Assembly: GCA_021739765.1 (NCBI GenBank)
Contig: JAIPBD010000006.1
Location: forward strand, 1-64,000
DNA length: 64,000 nt
Origin: Melioribacteraceae bacterium
GTDB taxonomy: Bacteria; Bacteroidota; Ignavibacteria; Ignavibacteriales; Melioribacteraceae
Direction: 5' to 3'
Shown: positions 9,954 to 19,365 of the stretch, piece after piece
How positions within the stretch are numbered: the first letter of the stretch is position 1
Layout of the letters: each line of letters starts with the position of its first letter
The notes under the pieces: generated by a model
Databases searched by the model: none
Seen by the model: only the letters and a program-made list of their open reading frames with translations
Told to the model about the DNA's origin: nothing
Position numbers and translations under genes: made by a program

Positions 9954-11483
9954 TTGAAGATTCTTAAAAAAATAGAACAAATTTTATATTTCTTTATTGC
10001 ATTATTGTTCCTCATCTCAGCATCAAAAACTGAAGCGCAGGAGACCAAAATTTTTGTCCATTACATGCCGTGGTATCAAACGCCCACAATTTCCGGTTAT
10101 TGGGGATGGCATTGGACGATGGGTCATTTTAACCCGTCCGTTGTCATTGATGGTAAAAGACAAATTGCATCTCAATATTATCCGGTTACCGGACCATATG
10201 ATTCTCAAGACCCACTTTTGCTTGAATACCAGGTTTTGTTGATGAAACTAAGCGGAATTGACGGAGTGATTGTAGATTGGTACGGGATTGAGGATTACAA
10301 CGATTATAAAATTCTAAACGAAAGTACAAACGCCCTTTTTGAATATATCAAATCGGCAAATTTGGAATTCAGCATCTGCTATGAAGATCAGTCGATTAAA
10401 CACATGGTGAACGCAGGTAGGTTTCCTGCTTCGCAAGCAGTTTCAAAAGCGCAAGAGGTCATGAGTTACATGCAGACAAACTGGTTCAACGACCCTGCTT
10501 ACGCGAAACTTAACGGAAATCCGTTGCTAATGATTTTCGGTCCGCAATATTTCAATTCGAGCTCCGAATGGACAAATATTTTTTCTGTATTAGATAATGA
10601 GCCGGTATTTATAACTTTAGATAATCGACTTGCGCCGGTTGCAGAAGGCGCATATCCGTGGCCGCCGATGTGGAAAAGTGAAAATGGCGTGCTTTCGAGG
10701 TCATCATTGCAAGTATATTTAAACGACTTTTACTCAAAATCTGCAAGCTGGGATTTTCTCATTTCCAGCGCTTTCCCCGGTTTCCATGATATTTACGAAG
10801 AAGCAGGATTGCATGATTCATACGGTTATCTTGACGCGGAGGACGGCGAAATTTTTCAATTAACGTTGGATCAGGCCGTATCTCGTAATCCCGATGTAAT
10901 TCAAATTGTAACTTGGAATGATTACGGTGAAGGGACAATAGTTGAGCCGACGATTGAGTTTGGTACTAAATATCTGGAAATGATTCAGCAAACAAAAAAT
11001 GTAATTTTGGATTCCAATTTTGCTTACACAGCTGAGGATTTGCAAATGCCTTATGAAATTTGGGATTTGAGGAGAAGAAATAAAAGTGATGTTGAGCTCA
11101 ATGCCGCACTTGATGATATATTCAATCTAATAGCTAACGATCAACTGCCGGTTGCGAAAGCCAAGCTTGATTCCATCCTCAATCCGACTTCGGTTGTTAA
11201 TGAAAGTTTGTTTAACCCGATCAAATTTAAATTGTCCAATACTTATCCGAATCCCTTCAATCCAGAAACCACATTTCAATTGTCGGTCCCGGAGGATTCT
11301 GAAATCTCAGTAAAAATCTTCGATGTTCTCGGAAATGAGGTTGCAAAGATTGCCAGCGGTCATTTCTCTTCGGGAGAATACATATTTAGTTGGGTTGCGT
11401 CTGAAGAAACATCCGGGATTTATTTTGTGAAAGCTGAATCAAATGGATATTTTGAGAGCAAGAAAATTATTTTAATGAAATAA
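9954..11483 (+). CDS. GH71/99-like glycoside hydrolase, T9SS-secreted
   Basis: A 509-aa secreted protein of the GH71/99-like group. The start is taken as TTG at 9954 because GGAGAA lies six bases upstream and the product then begins with a good signal peptide (MKILKKIEQ, hydrophobic core, cleavage near EAQ). A TTG at 9909 is in frame but gives a poorer signal. The catalytic domain opens with HYMPWY and GYWGWHW, followed by GIDGVIVDWYG. T320-G327 are TWNDYGEG, which matches the position of the acidic catalytic pair in this clan. The C-terminus (about 415-509) is a T9SS sorting domain with NTYPNPFNPETT. Family members act on alpha-linked glycans (endo-alpha-mannosidase or alpha-1,3-glucanase). 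The substrate here cannot be read from sequence. A lipoprotein paralogue lies at 28253. Confidence 0.75.
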   Translation: MKILKKIEQILYFFIALLFLISASKTEAQETKIFVHYMPWYQTPTISGYWGWHWTMGHFNPSVVIDGKRQIASQYYPVTGPYDSQDPLLLEYQVLLMKLSGIDGVIVDWYGIEDYNDYKILNESTNALFEYIKSANLEFSICYEDQSIKHMVNAGRFPASQAVSKAQEVMSYMQTNWFNDPAYAKLNGNPLLMIFGPQYFNSSSEWTNIFSVLDNEPVFITLDNRLAPVAEGAYPWPPMWKSENGVLSRSSLQVYLNDFYSKSASWDFLISSAFPGFHDIYEEAGLHDSYGYLDAEDGEIFQLTLDQAVSRNPDVIQIVTWNDYGEGTIVEPTIEFGTKYLEMIQQTKNVILDSNFAYTAEDLQMPYEIWDLRRRNKSDVELNAALDDIFNLIANDQLPVAKAKLDSILNPTSVVNESLFNPIKFKLSNTYPNPFNPETTFQLSVPEDSEISVKIFDVLGNEVAKIASGHFSSGEYIFSWVASEETSGIYFVKAESNGYFESKKIILMK

Positions 11484-11498
11484 TAAAAGTGAGTTACC

Positions 11499-12869
11499 AT
11501 TAATACTATTAAAACCAACAAATTATTTACTCTTTTTCTGATGATTTTTGCAGTTGCTATCTTCTTCATCGCTTGCGGGGATTCCGGCGTAAATGATCCG
11601 GATGATGGAAACGGCAACGATGTAAGTTTGACGGAAATTCCCGCGATTGAAGAGATCGTAATGTACGAAGTAAATTTTCGCACGCTTGAATCCCCGGGTT
11701 TTGCAGCCGTTACAGCAAAACTTGATCACGTTAAATCACTCGGAGTAAACGTAATTTGGTTAATGCCGATTTATCCGATTGGAGAGGAAAAATCAGTCAA
11801 CTCGCCATACGCGGTTCAAAATTATAAAGAGGTGAATCCCGAGTTCGGAACAATTGATGACTTCCGTAAGCTGGTTGATGCCGCGCATTCAAACGGAATG
11901 GCGGTTATTTTGGATTGGGTTGCTAATCACACGGCATGGGATAATCCTTGGATTGCTAACGAAGACTGGTATACGCAAAATTCTTCCGGTGAAATTATTC
12001 ATCCACCCGGTACAAATTGGCAGGATGTTGCAGACCTAAATTTCAACAATGCTGAAATGCGCACGTCTATGATTGACGCGCTTCAGTATTGGGTTACAGA
12101 ACATAAAATTGACGGTTATCGTTGCGACGCAGCCGATTTTGTTCCTTTCGATTTTTGGCAGGATGCTATTCAAAGTTTAAATTCAATTGAGAATCGTGAT
12201 TTAATTTTATTGGCGGAAGGTGCAAGAACTGATCATTTCACTGCCGGGTTCCAGCTAAATTATTCGTGGGATTTTTACAATCAACTTAAAAATATTTATG
12301 TAAATGCTTCGTCAGCCGGATCAATTTTTAGCACCCATGCAAATGAATATGCAACCGTGCCCAATGGTAAACATCGTCTTAGATTTATAACCAACCATGA
12401 CGAATCGGCATGGGATGCGACCCCGGTTGAGCTTTTCGGCGGATTGAACGGATCGCTTTCCACGTTTGTGATTTCAACTTATCTCGGAGGAGTGCCTTTA
12501 ATTTATGGGAGCCAGGAAGTCGGTGAAGATAACACAATCTCGTTTTTTAATAATGATCCGATAAATTGGAATCAAAACTCGGAAATACTTGATAAGTATA
12601 AATCAATAATGAATTATTATGTCTCCTCAACTTCGCTAAAAACCGGTTCGTTAACTTCTTATTCAAATAATGATATCGTAGTATTTACAAGAAAATCCGG
12701 CGATGAAGAAATACTTGTAATGGTGAACACAAGGAACCGTTCCAAATCTTTGAATCTTCCATCAGCTCTTCAGAACACGACCTGGAAAGAAGTCTTCTCT
12801 GAAACAGATTTGAATTTGGGGACAACTTTTTCATTTAATTCTTTTCAATATTTCGTTTGCGAAAGATGA
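11499..12869 (+). CDS. GH13 alpha-amylase-family lipoprotein
   Basis: A 456-aa alpha-amylase-superfamily (GH13) enzyme, probably cleaving alpha-glucan chains. The TIM-barrel motifs are complete: GVNVIWLMPIYP, DWVANHT (region I), GYRCDAADF with the nucleophile Asp, LLAEGA with the acid/base Glu, and FITNHDES with the transition-state Asp (residues 196, 226 and 287 counted from the ATG at 11541; add 14 for the start used here). The N-terminus is a lipoprotein signal with lipobox FFIAC. Starting at the ATG would leave the signal without basic residues. Between an in-frame TGA (11490) and that ATG the only plausible starts are ATT at 11499 (used here), ATT at 11508 and CTG at 11538. AGTGAG precedes 11499. 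It has no T9SS domain, so it sits on a membrane. It lies 15 bp after the GH71/99 gene. Confidence 0.8.
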   Translation: MNTIKTNKLFTLFLMIFAVAIFFIACGDSGVNDPDDGNGNDVSLTEIPAIEEIVMYEVNFRTLESPGFAAVTAKLDHVKSLGVNVIWLMPIYPIGEEKSVNSPYAVQNYKEVNPEFGTIDDFRKLVDAAHSNGMAVILDWVANHTAWDNPWIANEDWYTQNSSGEIIHPPGTNWQDVADLNFNNAEMRTSMIDALQYWVTEHKIDGYRCDAADFVPFDFWQDAIQSLNSIENRDLILLAEGARTDHFTAGFQLNYSWDFYNQLKNIYVNASSAGSIFSTHANEYATVPNGKHRLRFITNHDESAWDATPVELFGGLNGSLSTFVISTYLGGVPLIYGSQEVGEDNTISFFNNDPINWNQNSEILDKYKSIMNYYVSSTSLKTGSLTSYSNNDIVVFTRKSGDEEILVMVNTRNRSKSLNLPSALQNTTWKEVFSETDLNLGTTFSFNSFQYFVCER

Positions 12870-12909
12870 GTAAAATATGAACAAACAAATCTTATTATAA
12901 TGTAGTTAA

Positions 12910-15900
12910 ATGCTTATCAAGAAAATAAAATACTCCTTAGTTTTCCTATTAGTCATTTCCAATTTTAATTTTGCTCAAAATCGGGATTATTCTTTTCTTC
13001 ACTTAAATAAATCTCTTTCCCAAAATACAATCACAACAATTTTTGAAGATCATCTTGGATTTATTTGGATCGGAACGGCACATGGATTGAACCGCTATGA
13101 TGGGATGGAAGTGCTTATATTTGAAAATCACTCGGAGGACAGTTCTTCAATTTCCGACAACTATATACGTAAAATAGTTGAAGACAAAAACGGTGATTTG
13201 TGGATAGCGACAGTTAACGGCTTAAATAAATACGACCGAGCCCAGAACATTTTTGTGAGATATTTTAATGAACCAGGCAACTATCGCTCCCTTGCAAGCA
13301 ATAATGTAAGTGATGTCTGGGTTGATTCTAAAAGCAGGATTTGGGTTTCCGCCGAAAGTCTCTGCTTATTCGATGCCGGGAAAAACGAATTTGTGCGTTT
13401 CGAAGCGCCTACGGAAAGTAGTAATCTAACACGCGATCCGTATCATAATTTTATTTATGAAGATAACGGGCAGAATATATGGTACGGTTACTGGTCTGAC
13501 CTTTTTAAGTTTAATGAAAATAAACAACGGCTTGAAGTAGTTCTCGGTGGTTCAAAAAATAACTTTGGTGAACCGGGTTGGCATTATCATGAAATGATTC
13601 AAGATTCGCAAAACTCTTACTGGCTGGCGACAAATCGCGGCGGATTAATAAAACTAGAAATGAATAGTGACGAGTATGTCGCTCAAAGATTTAACGACAA
13701 GATAACTAATAATTCCAAATTAAGTGATTATCGAATTTTGACCGTTTTTATAGATCACCGGAATGAACTCTGGGTCAGTTGCGAAAATGCGGGGCTTTTT
13801 CTTTTTGATGTGAACCGCAAACTTAAAAAACACTTCGTAAGCAAACCGGGCGAATCAACATCAATTAGTGGTAATTCCATCTGGACAATCTTTGAAGACC
13901 GTAGCAACCGCCTTTGGTTCGGTTCATGGAATGTTGGAATTGATTTGATAGATCCGTTAAATATTAAATTTGCGCATTATAATTCATACGGTATTAAATC
14001 AAGGCTTTCACACAACATTGCTACAGACTTTCTTGAAGATGAAGCAGGGAATTTGTGGATTGCAACAGATGGCGGTGGAATAAATTATTTTAACCGGGAG
14101 AGCGACGAATTTACTTATTATCAGAATAATTTAAATGGACGGTTTGAACTAAGCAGCGACGCGGTTTTGTGTTTAACATACGATAATCGCGGACGCATTT
14201 GGGCGGGCACCTGGAACGGTGGGATTAATATTCTTGATTTGAAATCGGGCAAAGCTGAAATCCTCAACACTACAAACAGTGGCTTAACAAGTAATGATAT
14301 TTTTGATTTGCTTTACGACGGAAAAGAAAAAATTTATATCGCGACGTATCGGGGCGGATTAAACATTTTTAATCTGCGATCCGGTAAAGTTGAAAATTAT
14401 TTACCATTAGAAGGTGACTTCAACAGTATTTCAAGTTCGAATCTTTTTGTTTTATATCAGGATAGCGAAGAGTCAATTTGGATTGGATCGCTCGGGGAAG
14501 GTCTGAATAAACTTGTTGAAGATGAACAAGGGGAAATCTCATTCCTGCGGTACCAGTATTTCGAGAATATTGATAATGGTTTGAGTGACAACGGTATTCA
14601 CAATATTTATGAGGATTCAAATGGACGTTTTTGGATTTCAACTTCAGATGGACTAAATCTGATGAATCGTAAAAACGGAACTTTCCAGGTCTTTGATGAA
14701 GCCGCCGGATTTTTAACAAGCTACATATCCGCTGTGGAGGAAGATTCTTCCGGCGCTCTCTGGGTCAGTTCACTAAAGGGATTGACAAGATTTTCAGCCG
14801 ATCTCCAAAATTTTCAGCATTATGATGAAACAGATAATTTACAAGGTTATAATTTTAATCGAAATTCCGCTTATAAAACTTCAGGCGGCGAATTGATTTT
14901 CGGGGGATCGAACGGATTCAATATTTTTGATCCTACTAAAATTGTTTCAAATCCGAATCCGCCCGATATCGTTTTTACGGATCTGAAAATATCAAATAAG
15001 TCAGTACCAATCGGGATGCAAAATGTGATCGATAAACATATCAGCATCGCGGATGAAATTAATTTGCGTTACGACCATTCCGTTTTTTCAATTGAATTTG
15101 TTGCTTTTAATTATACCCACCCCGAGAAGAATCAATATGCATATATGATGGAAGGATTCGACAATGAATGGATTAATTCAGGAACACAGCGAAACGCTAC
15201 TTACACCAACCTTGACGCAAACTCTTACACTTTTAAAGTTAAAGCCGCGAACAACGATGGCGTTTGGAACGAAGACGGAATCTCAATCCCGGTCATAATT
15301 CATCCGCCTTTTTGGGCTACCTGGTGGGCATACCTAAGTTATGTACTTGCTGCCGTTGGAATATTCTATTTGATAATGAGTTATAATTTGCGCCAGCAAA
15401 AACTAAAACACGATTTAGAATTGGAACACATTAAACTTGAAAAACTTTCCGAATTAGATAAAATCAAGTCAAGGTTTTTTAGTAATGTTTCTCATGAAAT
15501 CCGTACTCCGATTATGTTGATTGTCGGACCGCTTGAAAATCTCTTGCGGTCTTCAAATCTTGATGAAAAAGTAAAATCCAAGTTAAGTTTGATTACGCGA
15601 AACGCAGAGCGTCTTTCGAGAATGTTGAATCAGCTTATTGATTTTTATAGTGTCGAATCGCCCAAATTGAATTTGAATCTCACGAAAAGTGATCTTGTAA
15701 ATTTTGTCAGAAATGTCTTTGATTCATTCCGTGAGTACGCTAACGATCATCAAATAAATTTCATTTTTAATTTGAATGTAAACGTTGCGCAGACATGGTT
15801 CGACAAAGATGTGCTTGATAAATTACTTTACAATTTACTTTCGAACGCGTTTAAGTTTACAAAGGACGGCGGCGAGGTTGAGCTTGGTTTGAATTTTGTA

Positions 15901-17037
15901 AAATCTGAATCCAAGCTTCAAAATCATGTCGCAATTTCTGTTCGTGATAGCGGAATCGGAATTCCGCCAGAGCAACGAGAAAAAATATTTGAAAGATTTT
16001 ACCAAATCGGAAATGACGATACTGCACCAACCGCAGGAATTGGAATTGGTCTGCACATGACTCATGAACTTGTTGAATTGCATCAAGGGAAAATTACTGT
16101 TGATAGTGAAGTGGGCAAAGGTACAATCTTCAAAGTTGTGCTTCCTGTTGATGTAATCGAACCGGAAGATTTGGAAAATACAGAAAGCAACGAACCATCT
16201 TTCCTTCCGGAACAAGTCGATTTGATAGAAGAAAAATTTGAGTCTGCATTCGGAAATGGCAGTGTTCCTTTGATTTTAATGGTTGAAGATGAACCGGACG
16301 TGCTTCAGTATATTAAAGATATTTTCGATGAAAACTTCCAGGTAGTTACCGCAAATAATGGTGAAGAAGGATTTCAAAAAGCGATGGAGTTGATCCCGGA
16401 TTTGATAATCAGCGATATTAAAATGCCTGTGATGGATGGATACGGATTGTGCCGCAAGTTAAAAGAAGAAGAGGAGACGAGTCATATCCCGATAATTTTA
16501 CTAACCGCGCATACTGCGGCTGAGCATAAATTGAAAGGAATAAAACTGGGCGCAACCGCTTTTGTACCTAAGCCCTTTAATTCCGAAGAGTTGATCGCTC
16601 GTGTTCATTACTTGCTGGATGCGCAGAGGAAGCTGAGAGAATCATACAAAAAGCAGCTTCTGCTCGAACCGAAAGATTCGAAAATGTTGAGCCTTGACGA
16701 AAAATTTTTGATTCGCGTAAGACTGGAAGTCGAGAACAACATCTCAGATTGGAAATTGGATGCAGAATCTTTGAGCGAAAAAGTTGGTGTGAGTAGAATT
16801 CAGCTTTACCGGAAGATAAAAAGTTTGACCGGACAAACGGTGCATGAGTTCATTCGATCCATCCGTTTGAGGAGGGCAATCCAATTGCTTGATCAAAGGA
16901 AAATGAAAGTTACCGAGATCGCTTATGAAGTCGGGTTTAAAGATCTGAATTATTTTTCAAGATGTTTCCGAAAAGAATATGATCATTCCCCTTCAGAATA
17001 TTTGAGCAGCTTGAAGGAGAATACTGAGATAGGTTAG
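12910..17037 (+). CDS. hybrid two-component sensor/AraC regulator (HTCS)
   Basis: A 1375-aa one-protein signalling system of the type that controls polysaccharide-utilisation loci. It has a signal peptide (1-22) and a periplasmic two-component-regulator beta-propeller (about 25-690, many repeats of the form DxxGxxWIGT). A Y_Y_Y domain (about 715-790) follows, then a single membrane helix near 800. The HisKA domain carries phosphoacceptor His862 in SHEIRTP. The HATPase domain has DSGIGIPPEQ and GIGIGLHM. The receiver has phosphoacceptor Asp1169 in IISDIKMP, and the C-terminus is an AraC-type DNA-binding domain (about 1265-1365). The propeller senses a glycan product and the AraC domain should activate nearby genes. 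It is placed between the GH13 and GH97 genes and probably regulates both halves of the locus. Confidence 0.93.
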   Translation: MLIKKIKYSLVFLLVISNFNFAQNRDYSFLHLNKSLSQNTITTIFEDHLGFIWIGTAHGLNRYDGMEVLIFENHSEDSSSISDNYIRKIVEDKNGDLWIATVNGLNKYDRAQNIFVRYFNEPGNYRSLASNNVSDVWVDSKSRIWVSAESLCLFDAGKNEFVRFEAPTESSNLTRDPYHNFIYEDNGQNIWYGYWSDLFKFNENKQRLEVVLGGSKNNFGEPGWHYHEMIQDSQNSYWLATNRGGLIKLEMNSDEYVAQRFNDKITNNSKLSDYRILTVFIDHRNELWVSCENAGLFLFDVNRKLKKHFVSKPGESTSISGNSIWTIFEDRSNRLWFGSWNVGIDLIDPLNIKFAHYNSYGIKSRLSHNIATDFLEDEAGNLWIATDGGGINYFNRESDEFTYYQNNLNGRFELSSDAVLCLTYDNRGRIWAGTWNGGINILDLKSGKAEILNTTNSGLTSNDIFDLLYDGKEKIYIATYRGGLNIFNLRSGKVENYLPLEGDFNSISSSNLFVLYQDSEESIWIGSLGEGLNKLVEDEQGEISFLRYQYFENIDNGLSDNGIHNIYEDSNGRFWISTSDGLNLMNRKNGTFQVFDEAAGFLTSYISAVEEDSSGALWVSSLKGLTRFSADLQNFQHYDETDNLQGYNFNRNSAYKTSGGELIFGGSNGFNIFDPTKIVSNPNPPDIVFTDLKISNKSVPIGMQNVIDKHISIADEINLRYDHSVFSIEFVAFNYTHPEKNQYAYMMEGFDNEWINSGTQRNATYTNLDANSYTFKVKAANNDGVWNEDGISIPVIIHPPFWATWWAYLSYVLAAVGIFYLIMSYNLRQQKLKHDLELEHIKLEKLSELDKIKSRFFSNVSHEIRTPIMLIVGPLENLLRSSNLDEKVKSKLSLITRNAERLSRMLNQLIDFYSVESPKLNLNLTKSDLVNFVRNVFDSFREYANDHQINFIFNLNVNVAQTWFDKDVLDKLLYNLLSNAFKFTKDGGEVELGLNFVKSESKLQNHVAISVRDSGIGIPPEQREKIFERFYQIGNDDTAPTAGIGIGLHMTHELVELHQGKITVDSEVGKGTIFKVVLPVDVIEPEDLENTESNEPSFLPEQVDLIEEKFESAFGNGSVPLILMVEDEPDVLQYIKDIFDENFQVVTANNGEEGFQKAMELIPDLIISDIKMPVMDGYGLCRKLKEEEETSHIPIILLTAHTAAEHKLKGIKLGATAFVPKPFNSEELIARVHYLLDAQRKLRESYKKQLLLEPKDSKMLSLDEKFLIRVRLEVENNISDWKLDAESLSEKVGVSRIQLYRKIKSLTGQTVHEFIRSIRLRRAIQLLDQRKMKVTEIAYEVGFKDLNYFSRCFRKEYDHSPSEYLSSLKENTEIG

Positions 17038-17085
17038 TTAGTGTAGGGTTTACTCTAAATGTTCATTTTAGTAAAACTTAGTCCG

Positions 17086-17116
17086 TTTGCGTATTCGCGA
17101 TTCATTATTACCTTTG
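17086..17116 (+). promoter_or_regulatory. Bacteroidota-type promoter upstream of GH97 gene
   Basis: TTTG at 17086-17089, exactly 19 bases, then TACCTTTG at 17109-17116. This matches the Bacteroidota primary-sigma consensus TTTG-N19-TAnnTTTG at all defined positions. It lies in the 245-bp gap between the HTCS gene and the GH97 gene, and predicts a 5' leader of about 160 nt before the ATG at 17283. Confidence 0.6.
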
Positions 17117-17282
17117 GCGAATGAAAATATCTTATGAAAAACCTTGTTTTTAGGCCAAAATCAAAGCCGTAACAATAATCCTACTTTTTGATACTATTTT
17201 ATGAGCCTTATTACATTTTATTAAAGATTTTTACACCAGTAAGTTTCAGCAAAAACTCCTAACAAAATTTATTGGTGGAAGT

Positions 17283-19337
17283 ATGAACCGGGAAAACAGA
17301 AAAAGCCTATTACACTTAATTATTGGAATCCTATTTATTATTTCATTTCCAGCTTGCAGCCCGAGCCAAACAAATATTGAATCACCAAATTCAATCCTTC
17401 AATTGCAATTCAAAATCGATAACGGAGAAGCATTTTATTCACTTAGCAGAAAGGGTATTCCTGTAATCGAAAAATCTCTTCTCGGATTTGAATTAAAAGA
17501 ACACGAAAAATTTTGGAAAGATTGGGAAATCGAATCTACCGACAGATCATCGTTTGATGAAACATGGGAACAACCCTGGGGCGAAGTTCAATTCATTGCG
17601 AATACTTACACTGAAATGGTAGTGAATCTTCAAGGAATAGCTGAACCGACTAAAAAATTGTCGATTGTTTTTCGTCTCTACGATGACGGACTCGGATTCA
17701 GATACGAATTCCCGGAATCCGGATATTTGAATGATTTTGTAATTATGGATGAACTTACTCAGTTCAATCTGAAAGCTAATCACAAAGCATGGTATATAAA
17801 AGCGTATCAAGATAACCGCTACGAGTATCTTTACGAATCCTCACCGGTAAATAATATGGGAATCGCTCACACACCGGTTACAATGGAAACAGCGGATGGT
17901 CTTTACATTAGTTTTCACGAAGCGGAATTAGTCAATTTTGCGAGCATGACAATTGAAGCAACCGGTTCGAACGGTCTTAAAGCAAATCTGGTTCCCTGGT
18001 CTGACGGAACAAAAGTTAACTGTAGTACTCCTTCAAAATCACCGTGGAGAACCATTCAAGTGGCCGAGTCTCCCGGTGATTTGATTACTTCTTACCTTAT
18101 TTTGAATTTGAATGAACCAAACAAGATGGATGACTTATCCTGGATTGAACCGGGAAAGTATGTGGGAATTTGGTGGGAACTTCATCTCGCGAAAACCACT
18201 TGGGGCCAAGGTCCGAACCACGGGGCAACAACTTCAAATACAAAAAAATATATTGACTTCGCTGCCAAACATGGATTCAAAGGTGTTTTGGTTGAAGGCT
18301 GGAATCAAGGTTGGGACGGGGACTGGATAAAAAATGGAGATCAGTTCAGTTTTACAAAACCGTATAATGATTTTGACATCAAAGAAATAACGGATTATGC
18401 TTTATCCAAAGGTGTGAGGCTTATCGGTCATAATGAAACCGGCGGAGCGGTTTTGAATTATGAAGCGCAAGTTGAAGACGCATTTGAGTTTTACAATAAT
18501 CATGGTGTTCGAGCAGTCAAAACCGGATATGTTAATCATGGACCATCAATAAAAAGAATTGACGAAAACGGTGATGTTCAACTTGAAACTCATCACGGTC
18601 AATTTATGGTTCAGCATTATCAAAAGGTAAATGACCTGGCAATACAACATCAAATTATGTTGAATGTGCACGAACCAATTAAAGCAACCGGATTGAGAAG
18701 AACTTATCCGAATATGATGACAAGAGAAGGAGCGCGCGGACAAGAATTTAACGCATGGTCTCCCGACGGTGGAAATCCCCCAGAGCACGAAACAATTTTA
18801 CCATTTACGAGAATGCTTGCCGGTCCAATGGATTTTACACCCGGCATTTTCGATCTTACTTTTGAAGAAGCTAAACCGGATAATCGTGTTAATACCACAC
18901 TCGCAAAACAATTAGCGCTTTATGTTGTGTTTTACAGCCCTTTTCAAATGGCTGCTGATTTACCGGAAAATTACGAAGCTAATCTCAAACCTTTTAAATT
19001 CATAGTAGATGTCCCTTGCGATTGGGCCGATACCAGAGTTTTGAACGCTGAAATAGGTGAATACATTACTACTGTTAGAAAAGATCGCAACAGCAGCGAT
19101 TGGTATTTGGGTAGCATTACGGATGAAAATGAAAGAAGTTTTAGTATTGATTTGGATTTCCTTGAAGACGGGAAAGAATATTTAGCTCAAATTTATAAAG
19201 ATGGAGAAGGTGCTGACTGGGAATCAAATCCTTACCCTGTAGAAATCTTAGAAGAGACTGCAACAAAGGATTCACAAATTGAGATTAAACTTGCTGCCGG
19301 CGGTGGTCAAGCAATAAGATTTATTCAAATAAATTAA
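17283..19337 (+). CDS. GH97 alpha-glucosidase-type lipoprotein, SusB-like
   Basis: A 684-aa glycoside hydrolase family 97 enzyme that should release glucose from alpha-gluco-oligosaccharides. It has a lipoprotein-type signal (lipobox FPAC, Cys25), an N-terminal beta-supersandwich (to about 290), the TIM barrel (WWELHLAKTTWGQGPNHG at 297-314) and a C-terminal beta domain. The three catalytic glutamates of the inverting SusB type are conserved: Glu385 in GHNETGG, Glu464 in NVHEPIKATG and Glu488 in ARGQEF. Gly415 (VKTGYV) is found where retaining GH97 alpha-galactosidases have a nucleophilic Asp, which supports an inverting alpha-glucosidase. Family length is typical. It follows an exact Bacteroidota-type promoter and is 28 bp upstream of the CBM protein. 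Confidence 0.9.
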   Translation: MNRENRKSLLHLIIGILFIISFPACSPSQTNIESPNSILQLQFKIDNGEAFYSLSRKGIPVIEKSLLGFELKEHEKFWKDWEIESTDRSSFDETWEQPWGEVQFIANTYTEMVVNLQGIAEPTKKLSIVFRLYDDGLGFRYEFPESGYLNDFVIMDELTQFNLKANHKAWYIKAYQDNRYEYLYESSPVNNMGIAHTPVTMETADGLYISFHEAELVNFASMTIEATGSNGLKANLVPWSDGTKVNCSTPSKSPWRTIQVAESPGDLITSYLILNLNEPNKMDDLSWIEPGKYVGIWWELHLAKTTWGQGPNHGATTSNTKKYIDFAAKHGFKGVLVEGWNQGWDGDWIKNGDQFSFTKPYNDFDIKEITDYALSKGVRLIGHNETGGAVLNYEAQVEDAFEFYNNHGVRAVKTGYVNHGPSIKRIDENGDVQLETHHGQFMVQHYQKVNDLAIQHQIMLNVHEPIKATGLRRTYPNMMTREGARGQEFNAWSPDGGNPPEHETILPFTRMLAGPMDFTPGIFDLTFEEAKPDNRVNTTLAKQLALYVVFYSPFQMAADLPENYEANLKPFKFIVDVPCDWADTRVLNAEIGEYITTVRKDRNSSDWYLGSITDENERSFSIDLDFLEDGKEYLAQIYKDGEGADWESNPYPVEILEETATKDSQIEIKLAAGGGQAIRFIQIN

Positions 19338-19365
19338 ACTAGTAACAAATATTAGGAGTGGCACA

